NCBI GenBank assembly: GCA_963969345.1
Contig: OZ017769.1
Location: 62,001-126,000 of the forward strand
Length of the DNA stretch: 64,000 nucleotides
Source of the DNA: Turbatrix aceti
Taxonomy: Eukaryota; Nematoda; Chromadorea; Rhabditida; Panagrolaimidae
Direction of reading: 5' to 3'
Shown: positions 1 through 12,500 of the stretch, piece after piece
Numbering within the stretch: the first letter of the stretch is position 1
How the letters are laid out: the number at the start of each line of letters is the position of its first letter
Notes under the pieces: generated by a model
What the model was told of the DNA's origin: nothing
Database searches by the model: none
The model's input: the letters and a program-made list of their open reading frames with translations, nothing else
Program-made: the position numbers and the translations under genes

Positions 1-470
1 TTCGCGAGGGACTGAATTTGTGACTCAAAATTCACTTTTCTTGTGTGAGCCATTTTCGCTCATTGCTCGCTCTTGCTTAACTCACGAGCGTGAGCAGAGC
101 GAGAGCAGAGGATCCGAGAATAAAAGAGCGCGAGCGGAGCGAGCGCGAAAATTTTAGGAACTCAAAGAGCATCATGAGCAGAGCGAGCACGAAAAATTTA
201 TTTGCTCAAAGAGCGCGAGCAGAGCGAGCGCTGAAAATTGTCGAATTGAACAACTCTGAGGATTACTCAAAATGAGCAAGTTTTTGGTTAATTTTTGACT
301 GTTTTGAATAAATTGTTCTAAAATTTTCTTTTTTTTTCTAAAAAACGGGCCGACTCACCATCAAGCTTGGCTCTATGTTCTGACTGTAAACCGTCCTGTC
401 TGTAAACTGTCTGGGGGTAAGCTGTGGGGGGGGGGGGGGGGTAAAGTGACTGGGGGTAAACAGTCCTATA
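1..470. repeat. Dispersed repeat with GAGC-rich units and a poly-G tract
   Basis: Positions 1-290 contain many imperfect copies of GAGCGCGAGCAGAGCGAGCG; a related stretch recurs at 15770-15960. Positions 280-360 (TTTTTGGTTAATTTTTGAC, then ACGGGCCGA) recur at 27750-27830. A run of 15 G sits near 427-441 within imperfect TAAACTGTCTGGGGG units. Confidence 0.7.
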
Positions 471-797
471 ATCTTGACGACATGATCAAAACAATATTTT
501 GAACATTTCCAATAAAAGATTTACGACCCTGTTGGCTCCCAAAATTGAACAACTGCTTGCCTTTAAAAATAGACTTTGTATAAGTAGCATAGTACTTTAC
601 TGGAAAAAAACCTCCATTCATTTAAAAACGTCAAAGAATATTTTTATGACGTCATGCATGGCAAGCCAAACAGACTAAATGACTGCTATAATCAATTAGA
701 TTTGAAATTTTTAAATCAATCAATCTTAATCATTTTGAAGCAAAAAATTGAAATGCAAACCATTTTTTTTTTATTGCACCGAAAGAATAAATCTCAC

Positions 798-1163
798 CTG
801 ACCAATGGCATCACAATACTGCACCAATAGATGGCTTCCACCATTTTGTTTTCTCGACAGTATTGGTGTTAACGGAGTTGTCACGAACGGGGAGGTTTCT
901 TTTTCTGACGGCCTGCAGAGCACGCACTCCGATCCCCCAATGGGTCTTAAGTGGCCTCCTTCAGTAGGAACATCAAGCTCTGAATGGTAGATTTTTCCAG
1001 TAGTTGCTTCATCCGCCAGATCATTGCTTTCTCTTGCGTTACTACTCCTCCGGCTACCAATGCTTACGATGGCACTTCGCCACTTTCTGATTGTGTTGGT
1101 TTTTTTGTCACGTATCCACTGATATAAGCGCTGCATTACAGTGATTGATACCCGCTTGGATTG
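798..1163 (-). CDS. Possible internal exon of an unrecognised minus-strand gene
   Basis: 122 open codons bounded by a good acceptor (CCATTTTTTAG) and a good donor (CAG before GTGAGA), phase 0 on both sides. The peptide starts QSKRVSITVMQRLYQWIRDK and has a basic, serine-rich middle (GSRRSSNARES). Its composition is protein-like, unlike the neighbouring repeats. I do not recognise the family. Partner exons would lie beyond the left end of the window or in the repeat-rich DNA on either side. Confidence 0.4.
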
Positions 1164-1920
1164 CTAAAAAATGGATTTGTGATTAGAAAAAAACGATTAA
1201 AAAGAAAGTCAACAAGTTAGTTAACACTGGCGAGAAACGGGAAGAGTTCAACACGAATACAGAGACATCACCTGTGAGCTAAGATTTTTTAAAGCAACAA
1301 CTTGTCAAAAAAACAACATAGGATGATGCTCATCTCTCGCGACGTGGCTTCGCGTCATGGCCAAAGTGACAGACATGCAAGGCACTTTTGCGTATCAATC
1401 GAAACCGATGGCAATACTTTCCTCCTATCTGCAAGTGTGCGGCTGTTGTTATTGGGAAAAGCATGCTCTTAGGTGTTTGTTCTACTCAACCAAACAACCC
1501 TAACATAAGTATTAATCCTGCTATCCGCAATGAATTTCAACGTTTATGCGTACGCATATCCCAAACGTTACAAATGCAAAGCATTTTTAACAGATCGTAG
1601 AGATTGTATTAGGCTTGAGAAAGTACGTACTACTTTTTTAAACAAAACAGCAAAGGTTTAGGACGTCAAAAAATTTAACTATCAATTGTCAACATCATTA
1701 GAGATGATGTTGACAAAAATGTAAGTGTAAAATGTCAACATCATGTCAAAAGTTTTGCGACAGATGCTTGAACTAATGAAAAACCTGATCAAAAATTATC
1801 AAACTTTTAAGTATAAACTGACCCATAATAAAATAAACAACTGAATCCAAATAAAGAACACTCACATCGTTTATATTTATGGTACCGGGACTGGTTGACC
1901 CTTCTCCGAGAGATGAGCAA
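1164..1920. other. No gene recognised
   Basis: AT-rich sequence with short open frames but no splice-bounded or recognisable protein. A small inverted repeat around ATGATGTTGACA is present at 1688-1745. Confidence 0.5.
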
Positions 1921-1921
1921 G

Positions 1922-2645
1922 CGTGCCACGCCACAGCATTCACTTTCCCCTTGTTTTTCGACAATGGAAGAAAAAATGAGCGCGTTTATTGGCGCCTATA
2001 GTGTTAACTTTGGCAGCTTCGCGCATTGGCATTTTTGATTGTTCAATGATGGCATTTGACAAAATTGTTAGGGCAAGTCCTGAGCTTTCAAACAAACCAT
2101 CAACGGCACAAAAATGTTGATTTTCGGCACAGCTGCAGGGCTACTGTTTTAGTTTTGAATTGTCCATTGCAGCTGAAAAAGATGCTACAACATCAGAAGT
2201 TCCATAAGGTCGGTATCAACATGTATGCCAAGTGCCGTTTCTTGAATGAAGCCCAAAAACGAGGATCTGGGACAAAAACTGTTTTACCTTATAAAAACGG
2301 AGCGCAACGCAAGAATTTATGGAAATTTTGAATGTGGGGTAGCAAATTTCTTTTTTTAGCGTGCTCGTTTTCAGCTATTTTGCCCATTTTTATAGGGAAA
2401 AACAGTTTTTGTCCCAGATCCTCGCTTTTGTGCTTCATTCAACGAACAGCACTTTGCATACATGTTGATACCGACCTTATGGAACTTTTGATGTTGTAGC
2501 ATCTTTTTCGGAAACCTACAACGGCTGCAATGAACGATTAAAAACTAAAACTTGGTAGACCTGCAGCTGTGCGGAAAATCAACATTTTTGTGCCGTTGAT
2601 GGCTTGTTTGAAAGCTCAAGACTTGCCCTAACAATTTTGAACGAT
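1922..2645. repeat. Palindromic repeat family A, copy 1
   Basis: Arms at about 2056-2335 and 2398-2642 are imperfect reverse complements (both contain GGCACAAAAATGTTGATTTT and the GATCTGGGACAAAAACTG segment). The centre (2300-2400) matches the uninterrupted version of the site into which two small elements have inserted in copy 2 (14215-15450). No protein is recognisable. Confidence 0.8.
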
Positions 2646-2650
2646 AATTA

Positions 2651-3286
2651 TAATGTTTAACAGTGACGGATTTAAAAAAACTAACAAATTATTTTTTAAA
2701 TCGGTCACGCGTGGTACCCGATTTATGCAACAACGTAATAGAAACAATTGAATTTTGCTGTAACCACATCCCTAATTGTAAAGTAACGGCTATACTCTTC
2801 TCCCTCTCTAATGTAAGAACCTATCAGCTGTTGTTTACATGGTCTTGTTGCCCTGAAATTCAAAGCGAAAATTTGATATAAAAAATTGCTATGCTCGGTT
2901 CGAGCATTTGATCCGAGCGCTTGAATGCTCGGCTTGAGGATCACCGCTCGGTCAACAACTTTGTCCACCCATCATACTATTGCTCTCCCAACGTACCAAG
3001 AATTCAATAAATTAAATTGTTCATTTACTTGAGCGAGTCACCCTTACAGAGAAGAGCTTGGGTTGTCTCAGATTTGAAACGATATGAAAATCAAACCACT
3101 AATTTAAAAAAAGAAAATGTGCTAAAGTCTGGAAAATTGACATTCGTTCAATCAAACATATTTTTATAAAAATTGTTAGAAGCTTCCAGTTACTTTTGGG
3201 GTCACGCCTTTTGCTTTGGCTCACCCTGTTGACCTAAATCACATTATGTACATATGCAAGGGGAAGGGCGCTCGTCGACTAGATTC
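2651..3286. other. No gene recognised
   Basis: Intergenic AT-rich DNA. Short inverted GAGCAT/ATGCTC units lie at 2890-2950. No coding signal was seen. Confidence 0.5.
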
Positions 3287-3441
3287 ACGTTTTGGGGCAT
3301 ATGACCAAGGCATAAAGCCGGCCTTAAAATCAGGCCGCCGGCCGGCTTCCGCCCGGCCGCCTAATTTCGGACATTTTTTTGAGGTCATTTTTTTAAATTG
3401 TAACCAAATTCAGAAGAAATTTTGTTCAAAACAACCAAATA
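3287..3441. repeat. GC-rich GGCATAA...CCGGCC repeat, left half
   Basis: Left part of the repeat that hosts element copy 1; its other half is at 5019-5185, ending in the inverted GATCTTATGCC. The left part is also present at 6823-6977, and another family member at 15548-15670 (GGCATAAAATCCGGCCGGCC). Confidence 0.65.
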
Positions 3442-5016
3442 CAGTGCGTTCAGAAAGGATAGGCCCACCCTTAAAATTGAGGTTTTCTGTAAAATGGTGA
3501 CAGCTACGACCATGGGAGTAGGTTCGTTCGATTCAGCGTGCAAAGTTACCCTAGACCGCCTACCTTTGGAATCAATCCTCGGCAAAATGCGGTCAGAAAA
3601 AAATTAATTGTGTTTTTCGACCGTTCAGAAAGGATAGGCCCACTTTCCATTTTATTGGAATTATTTATTTTTTGATACGCCAAATCACCGCAAACGTTGT
3701 TGGAGCAACACACATGTTGATTGTGATTAAAATTATTAATAACTGGGACACTAGGCATGCTTCTGATAAAAATTTTGGCCCTCTCAATGCAAATTATACC
3801 CCCAACATCAATAATGCCTTCCTGAGAGTCGGTGAGTTCCGCGAACCCACGTCTGTTAGCCCATACAGTACTGCCATGATGCTCCCTTAAATTTCCAACA
3901 AGTATCAACACAGGACACTCCATGTTGCTTGTCGGAAAATTTATTTTATTTAAAAAAAGGAAGTTGATGTGGGGGGACCTGGGGTGTTTCGATCCATTTC
4001 TTATTCAAAAAAATTTTTTTTGATGCGTTGATGTTGACAAAATTGTTGGAAATAATGATCCCGAACAACGCAGTACAAACCCACGTTAATCTGACGCATC
4101 ACAAAATTCAGGGCGACTAGTTCGTTGATAGGCCGAAACACAAGCTAGATGTCAAGTTCCGAGTTTCAACTTTTTTGTTAAATTTTAGGATGTGTGTTAT
4201 GTAAAACAATCAGAAAACGTTCAACCTTGATTGTTTTGATGATTGTATGCGTTAATGGAGATATACGTTTCACTAGAGCAGCGACGACATCATATTAAAG
4301 TCTGAAGCAAGTTAGTGTTAATTGTTGCATTTATCAAACCTTCAGCATAGCGTTTGTCAGAGGTCCCATGTACGGAAAATCATAATGAAATGTTTAGTAG
4401 CATTATTTCCAACAATTTTGTCAACATCAACGCATCAAAAAAAATTTTTTTGAATAAGAAATGGATCGAAACACCCCAGGTCCCCCCACATCAACTTCCT
4501 TTTTTTAAATAAAATAAATTTTCCGACAAGCAACATGGAGTGTCCTGTGTTGATACTTGTTGGAAATTTAAGGGAGCATCATGGCAGTACTGTATGGGCT
4601 AACAGACGGGGGTTCGCGGAACTCACCGACTCTCAGGAAGACATTATTGATGTTGGGGGTATAATTTGCATTGAGAGGGCCAAAATTTTTATCAGAAGCA
4701 TGCCTAGTGTCCCAGTTATTAATAATTTTAATCACAATCAACATGTGTGTGGCTCCAACAACGTTTGCGGTGATTTGGCGTATCAAAAAATAAATAATTC
4801 CAATAAAATCGAAAGTGGGCCTATCCTTTCTGAACGGTCGAAAAACACAATTAATTTTTTTCTGACCGCATTTTGCCGAGGATTGATTCCAAAGGTAGGC
4901 AGTCTAGGGTAACTTTGCACGCTGAATCGAACGAGCCTACTCCCATGGTCCTAGCTGTCACCATTTTACAGAAAACCTCAATTTTAAGGGTGGGCCTATC
5001 CTTTCTGAACGCACTG
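3442..5016. mobile_element. TA-flanked 1,575-bp element with ~620-bp terminal inverted repeats, copy 1
   Basis: Starts TA-CAGTGCGTTCAG and ends CTGAACGCACTG-TA, the terminal CAGT and TA duplication of Tc1/mariner-type elements. Each terminal repeat (about 3442-4055 and 4402-5016) contains a second direct copy of CGTTCAGAAAGGATAGGCCC about 177 bp inside the first, an IR/DR layout. The unique middle (about 350 bp) has no transposase, so the element is non-autonomous. Open frames of up to 125 codons in the arms are on both arms symmetrically and look non-functional. It is inserted in another GC-rich repeat (GGCATAA...CCGGCC), visible on both sides. Confidence 0.85.
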
Positions 5017-5018
5017 TA

Positions 5019-6150
5019 TTATATAAATAGGAGTACTAATCATTTATCATATTAATGGTAAAAAGTAAAAAATATTGATGAATGCAACACAAAAATGTCC
5101 GAAAATCATACTTTTGGTCGGAAAAATAACCCGAGAATTTTTTTCCGGCTTTTCCGGCCAGCCGGCCTGATCTTATGCCTTGCATACAGGGTGGCGAAAC
5201 TCCCATGGGAATTAGAAATAGGGGAATTATCCCATGGGATTCCCATGGGAGTCCCATGAGAGTCCCCGGGGGTATTTTTTGGTACGTTTAAAAAAGTACA
5301 TATTCATACCAATTTCTGCCTCCTTTTGTTGGGGTGCGTGTTCTGGTATACCATCTAACAACCCGGCCGGGAAAGCTATGGCATGTCATCACGGACAGTC
5401 GAAAAGTAGATGTGCGTCAGGTGGTATAAGTACCGTTCACCATAGGACCTTTCACCATAGAGCTTGTGGTGCAAATTGAAGGTTTAGTGGCATATGTATA
5501 TCAAAATTGTAAATTTTTTAAAAAAAAGTACGAATTCCGGGTTTTCGTGCGCGCCGAAGTTGACTGTGACATTGCCAGGAGTCACAAAATGTGTCTATCA
5601 CAAAATGTTATCATTTTTGAGTGATAAAACGGTTTTTTTTTCATTTGCATTCCCCATATCACTAAACCTTTTGTAATGTGTCTCAGACTTTTTATAGTAA
5701 TTTCTACTTCATTGAATATTTTATACATTTTTTCAAATTATTTTATTTTTGAATTAGGCATACTAGCATACTTTGTGTACAGACAATATTCTCAGTAGTA
5801 TGTTGGTACGACGCATAAAATTTCTTGTGATGGGTGTGATGATGGGTGCCGCGCCGGATCGCCTAGGCATTTTCCCAGTTAGTTTCGGATAATAAGATAT
5901 ATTCAAAAACGTTCTTGTTTGCTCCGCCTAAATTTTGCATAAACCCGACGGCTGCCTGACTTTTCCTGACGCAGACATGACTTTATCTGATGGCCAGCGG
6001 AATTCCGACTGTCCGTGATAGCAATATTCAATATTCGGCAGTTCATCATACTTCATTTGCACATAGTAAAATATAAAAAATCATCCCTATACAAAATAGA
6101 AACAAATTAAAGGTAACCAGTCAGCCAATCATTGTCTAATGTGGAAGCTA
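5019..6150. other. Repeat-derived intergenic DNA beyond the unc-89 3' end
   Basis: Holds the right half of the GGCATAA repeat (to about 5185), a CCCATGGGA-rich palindromic patch at 5187-5275 that recurs at 50000-50045, and a TGACTGTGACATTGCCAGGA motif (5560) that recurs at 53410 and 53700. No gene recognised. Confidence 0.6.
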
Positions 6151-6156
6151 GAGTGT

Positions 6157-6158
6157 GT

Positions 6159-6202
<44 letters not shown>
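6157..6202. repeat. GA microsatellite downstream of unc-89
   Basis: About 23 GA units with one GG interruption, starting 129 bp beyond the unc-89 stop codon, followed by a short GATA tract. Confidence 0.9.
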
Positions 6203-6207
<5 letters not shown>

Positions 6208-6330
6208 TAGATAGATGATTTTGATTTCAAAAACATTCGACACCTTTTGAGTTGTCAATCAAAGTAAAATAGTTATTTTAGAATTTTTTTTCAGGTTTTT
6301 AATAAGAACAAGGAAAACAGAAACGCTTGT

Positions 6331-6520
6331 TCACTTCTTAGTACTCGAAAATCTGGCAACAAGATCGGAATCCACGGCTTCAGGTGCTCGCCTGAGTGTT
6401 CGAAGAGCTGTTCGACGAAGCCTGTTTGAAGAATATCGTATGGCATCCCTGCGACGAACCATAACACGGTCGCTCGACAGCCACCTATGCTCAAGGGCTT
6501 CGTTTGTACGAATTCGTCGC
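6331..6520 (-). CDS. unc-89: unc-89 exon 35: end of PK2 and stop codon
   Basis: Encodes RRIRTNEALEHRWLSSD (subdomain XI) and RVMVRRRDAIRYSSNRLRR, then a short tail ending STKK and TGA. The sequence aligns with the extreme C-terminus of UNC-89 but the tail is a little shorter than the worm one. No clear AATAAA is seen on this strand close downstream. Confidence 0.93.
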
Positions 6521-9500
6521 CTGCAAAAAAACAGCGTTTGAAACAAATAAAAATACAAAAGAAGAGATAAACTTACGCAGGGGATTTCTTAATGGCCCAA
6601 GTTGCGAAGCTAAGCGCCTCCTGACTTGCTTGCACCGGAATCAAGTTAGGATCACATTTCTGTTTGCATACGGCTTCGATGATTTCTTCCTCGGTTTCGC
6701 CGTCATCAGAAAATGGATGGAAACCCGCTAGGCTATAACAAAAAAAAATTTAAAATTTAAATTATAAATTTGAATCCATATTTTATCATGAGTAATTTAT
6801 TTTGAAAAATTATTAAATTATTACGTTTTGGGGCATATGACCAAGGCATAAAGCCGGCCTTAAAATCAGGCCGCCGGCCGGCTTCCGCCCGGCCGCCTAA
6901 TTTCGGACATTTTTTTGAGGTCATTTTTTTAAATTGTAACCAAATTCAGAAGAAATTTTGTTCAAAACAACCAAATACAGTGCGTTCAGAAAGGATAGGC
7001 CCACCCTTAAAATTGAGGTTTTCTGTAAAATGGTGACAGCTACGACCATGGGAGTAGGTTCGTTCGATTCAGCGTGCAAAGTTACCCTAGACCGCCTACC
7101 TTTGGAATCAATCCTCGGCAAAATGCGGTCAGAAAAAAATTAATTGTGTTTTTCGACCGTTCAGAAAGGATAGGCCCACTTTCCATTTTATTGGAATTAT
7201 TTATTTTTTGATACGCCAAATCACCGCAAACGTTGTTGGAGCAACACACATGTTGATTGTGATTAAAATTATTAATAACTGGGACACTAGGCATGCTTCT
7301 GATAAAAATTTTGGCCCTCTCAATGCAAATTATACCCCCAACATCAATAATGCCTTCCTGAGAGTCGGTGAGTTCCGCGAACCCACGTCTGTTAGCCCAT
7401 ACAGTACTGCCATGATGCTCCCTTAAATTTCCAACAAGTATCAACACAGGACACTCCATGTTGCTTGTCGGAAAATTTATTTTATTTAAAAAAAGGAAGT
7501 TGATGTGGGGGGACCTGGGGTGTTTCGATCCATTTCTTATTCAAAAAAATTTTTTTTGATGCGTTGATGTTGACAAAATTGTTGGAAATAATGATCCCGA
7601 ACAACGCAGTACAAACCCACGTTAATCTGACGCATCACAAAATTCAGGGCGACTAGTTCGTTGATAGGCCGAAACACAAGCTAGATGTCAAGTTCCGAGT
7701 TTCAACTTTTTTGTTAAATTTTAGGATGTGTGTTATGTAAAACAATCAGAAAACGTTCAACCTTGATTGTTTTGATGATTGTATGCGTTAATGGAGATAT
7801 ACGTTTCACTAGAGCAGCGACGACATCATATTAAAGTCTGAAGCAAGTTAGTGTTAATTGTTGCATTTATCAAACCTTCAGCATAGCGTTTGTCAGAGGT
7901 CCCATGTACGGAAAATCATAATGAAATGTTTAGTAGCATTATTTCCAACAATTTTGTCAACATCAACGCATCAAAAAAAATTTTTTTGAATAAGAAATGG
8001 ATCGAAACACCCCAGGTCCCCCCACATCAACTTCCTTTTTTTAAATAAAATAAATTTTCCGACAAGCAACATGGAGTGTCCTGTGTTGATACTTGTTGGA
8101 AATTTAAGGGAGCATCATGGCAGTACTGTATGGGCTAACAGACGGGGGTTCGCGGAACTCACCGACTCTCAGGAAGACATTATTGATGTTGGGGGTATAA
8201 TTTGCATTGAGAGGGCCAAAATTTTTATCAGAAGCATGCCTAGTGTCCCAGTTATTAATAATTTTAATCACAATCAACATGTGTGTGGCTCCAACAACGT
8301 TTGCGGTGATTTGGCGTATCAAAAAATAAATAATTCCAATAAAATCGAAAGTGGGCCTATCCTTTCTGAACGGTCGAAAAACACAATTAATTTTTTTCTG
8401 ACCGCATTTTGCCGAGGATTGATTCCAAAGGTAGGCAGTCTAGGGTAACTTTGCACGCTGAATCGAACGAGCCTACTCCCATGGTCGTAGCTGTCACCAT
8501 TTTACAGAAAACCTCAATTTTAAGGGTGGGCCTATCCTTTCTGAACGCACTGTATAATGAAAATAACGACGCATTCTATTTAACAAATGTACAATATAAA
8601 ATAAACAAAAACTTACAGTGTAAAGCAGATAATACCCATGCCCCAGACATCGGTCTGCATGGTTATAATGCCATTCGGTTTAAGAAGCTCCGGTGCGGCC
8701 CATTCCGGGTTAGCTGGTTTACGCTTTCGAATTGGAGGCTTTGAATCAGTAAACTGCGCTTCTTCAAAGTCAATCAGTTTTACAATCCACGATCGCTTTG
8801 TGGCAAACATAACATTATCCGGCTGGACGTCAAGGTGTAGCACTCTGAAAAAATTGTGTACATCAATTTAAAAGCTTTGGCAAATATGAATTCTTGCATA
8901 CTTCAATTCAGGTACAACGTGATTAAAAAATATTTTAATTAAAAAAAACTAACCCTTTAAAGTGAATCCAGTGTAAGGCAGCTGCCACCTGGCGTACCGT
9001 GAGTGAAATCTGTTCCTCGTTGTAGTAATCAGGATACGTGAATCGCTCAAAAACGTTTTCATACATCCTCTCCGTGAATAAAAAAAGAGTATTGTGTCGT
9101 TCATAGGCAGCAAAGAGCGTCACAACATTTTCGTGTTGTGAATCTCGAAGCATGGCAAATTCCTCCTCAAGACTGGCAGCTGGATACTTTTTGTCCTGTA
9201 TACGTATCTTAGCTACCATGTGCTTGGATACGATGGCATGTGTATCAACGGCATGGCGTATAAGTGAAAAGCTTCCACGGAAGAGTTCACTCTCAAGCTG
9301 GAATCTAGAGAAAGGATCTTCGGTAGTGTTGAGGAAGAGCTGCTGTTGAAGGTCGCTAGCAATAGATCGAGGAGCGTCATCGCTGCTGAGTTCCTCTTCG
9401 GAGGCTTCCTCTTCTAGAAATAAAATTAAATAATTTCCAGGACTTCAGTTAGCTTTATGTTTTAACAAACCTTCCACTTCGCTGATCTCAGTTAATCCAG

Positions 9501-12500
9501 GATCGCCTTTTCCCTTGCGTTGGGGCATCGTAATCACCGACAGCTTCATCTCATCTTTCAGCTTGTCAAGCATTAGTTTTGGCGCTCCTCGACCGTGTGT
9601 GCGAATAATACGTGACGTCAACGAGGGAATGCCCCATCCAAAACCATTCTTAGCAGTTATTCTGAATTGATAAATGCCATGTGGCATGAGATGCTTGACG
9701 ACCACGGCTTCATCCTCAACGTTATCCGAAATGGTTGTCCACTTTGCTGCGTAGTCATTTTCGCCTGCCGGTCGGCACTCAACCTTGTACGTGATGCCTT
9801 CAAGAGTTGTTACAACCTCTGGAGGTTCCCACGTCATGAAAACTTCTGTATCAGAAGCGAGAAGAATATCGGGGCGGCCTGGTCGATCGGGAGCCTCACC
9901 AGGAAGTAAGCGGGCGGAAGTGATATCCTTTCCATGAGGATTGGTTGCCGTGCATGCGATTTCTCCCACATCGGCAATAGAAGGGCGGAGTATGGTCAAT
10001 TGACACAAGTCTTGCTCTCTGGAAATACGGTATCTGGAGTCGCTAGCAACAGGTTTGCCGTCGAAAGTCCAGGTGACATCAGGTGCGGGCTGACCGTAGA
10101 CGCGGCATGAAAAGGTAGCCAGCGAAGCCTGGGTAACAAAAGGAACATTTCGGAGACGAGAACGGAAAATTGAACCAAAAGTGCCGTCCGTGTTTTTAAC
10201 GGTAACAGGTGGCAGGTGGTTGACAACATTTGAAATCACTCGTCTGATAGATCCGTTTTGGAACTCCTGAGTAACAGTTGGCGTCTGTTGAATGTTCTTG
10301 GCAATTGTTGGATCCTCACGAATCAAATCAGTGAATCTTCTGCGTTCACGTACCGTAATATCTTGATTACGGTAGCCAAGAAAGCCTTGTGTTACGTAGG
10401 GAGCAGCATCGCCGAAGAGCTCCCGCCTGTAGTCCCGTACTCGGGTGTTGAATGCAGCGCCTTTAGAGGCAAGTAATAATGTGTCAGGTCCAATTTGGTA
10501 GTGACTCTCCCAAGGGTAGTCGTCAACATCAAGTTCCGGAGATGCCCAGTCGACTTCATCTTTGTAAAAGTGCCCGGGTCGGAAGCGCTCAAGGTCATCG
10601 TCATGATAAGCTGCTGGCTTTTTCGCTTTTTCGGCCTCACGCATGAGATCCTCAAAGTCAGGGTCATGGATGAAGGTGGATGCCTTGCGGGGCACTTGGT
10701 CATCGTCCTCGTCGCCTTTGCGTTTGATGGGCTCGACTATGTCTCGGATGGGGGACGTCTGGGATTGCTTTCCACGTTTAGTTGCAATGACTACCTCCAT
10801 GCTGTGCTCCCGACCAGGAGAAGTAATAACTGGCGATTTCGTGCCGGGGGTACCGCTTTTTGGTCGAGGACTTAAAGAGCCCCGACTACGACGACCTACT
10901 CCACCGCCGTCGATGACGACCTTGTTTTCATGAAGCCCGTCAACAAAAACCGGAGCTCCTACTGGAATTTTCGGGTCATTGAACTCAGGAACGACAGGAA
11001 CGGAATTGCCAAAATAAGCTTGAAGAGCACTGTCGTTGGGATTGACATCTTGAGATCGGGTAATAGCAATGGGAGGAGGAGATGCCAAAGGAGTAGCCGT
11101 GCCTTCAGAAGCCGCAGGGGTGGAAGAACGGCTGCGACGGTTGGATGCCGCTTGCTGGCGCTGACGACGCTAGAACACAGTCAAAAAGTGAAAGTTGAGG
11201 CAAAAAATGACACACCTTAAAAGGTTCAAGATCATCGATGCTGCCAAGACTGCCGGCAACGCTGTTTTCTTCACTGATGTCAGAAAGGATTCGATTAGCA
11301 ATTTCATCCTCAATTTCACGCTTTTCGCCTCGGACAAGCCTGAGTGGAGGAACTTGATTCGGAGAAGAAGGCACAGATTCGCTTATACCGTCGCCAAACC
11401 GTGTGCCATTCTCTCCCCTTGGCTGGGGCTCAACTCTTCCCGTCGATGCTGATTTCATGGGCGGAATCGTCGGAAACTGTCTTGGGTCGTACCCCGGGGG
11501 AGCTTGGGATGGGGGATATTCACCTGGACCAGGCAAATGAGAAACTGAACTCCTCTGCTGCTGCTGCTGAAGCAGTTGTTGTCTGAGGCGGGGATCAGGT
11601 GGAAGGACAAAGAGCAGATCCTCGGGACGGACGTGAGGTGGAAGTTTAACGCCCGGAGGCAAGTGTGCTTGAATGAGTTGGCGGAGCTCGTCACGAGTCG
11701 GCTGGGGGCCCTGGAAAGGATCGCCGCCGATTGCAGCAATAGCGGGATCAAGTGGAGATTCCCTGCGAGATAGTGCACGTCGGGGGGCACCTGTGCGATC
11801 GTATTCCGGTACAGGTGGCGGTCGAGCGTCACGAATCTTTACGTAGTCATAGACGGCTATCGGAGCGGATTCGTGGGGCGAGGCGTGGCGAGGTGAGTGA
11901 CGGTCGGCAACGGACTGCTGAGGTACCTCGATAACGTCGTAGCGTGGCTGAGTTGGAGGTTGTTGGACAAAAACTCGGCGTTCCTGAAAATTTTGATAAA
12001 AATGTTGTTGGTGTATTTTTTAATTTCAAAAATTGCAAAATTAAAAAATAAGCAAAAATAATGCTTGCAAATCTTAGATGTACACAAGTAAGCAAGAAAA
12101 CCAGGCTGCATACGCGACAAAATTTTATCATTGGGGACTCGGTTTTCATCCCTCAGACGATATACATATTACACCGAAACAAGCGACAACTGCCAATGCT
12201 AGCAAACACGTTCCGTTGAGACAAGCTTAGTTAATTTTTGAGCAAAGTACGTAAAATCAATAAAAATGAAAAAAATGTATCGCAATGCGTTTTTTCGTTA
12301 TAGTCAAATGATCAAAAAAAATAAACAGATAAAAAAGGTCGATAATGAAAAACATTGTAACAAAAAAATAAAGACGTAATTTTGACTAACTTAAAAAAAA
12401 AAGTTGGCAACCTCAAAAAAATGAACTTGCAAACTTTGCAAAACATTAAAAATAAAAATGTATAACCACGGCTAATCTACGTTAAAAAACACCTCAAAAA

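Noticed and set aside
3546..3923. 125-codon open frames in the arms of the 1,575-bp elements (also at 4535-4912, 7082-7459 and 8071-8448)
   Set aside because: They occur symmetrically on both arms because the arms are reverse complements, have no recognisable domain, and overlap the terminal repeat itself.
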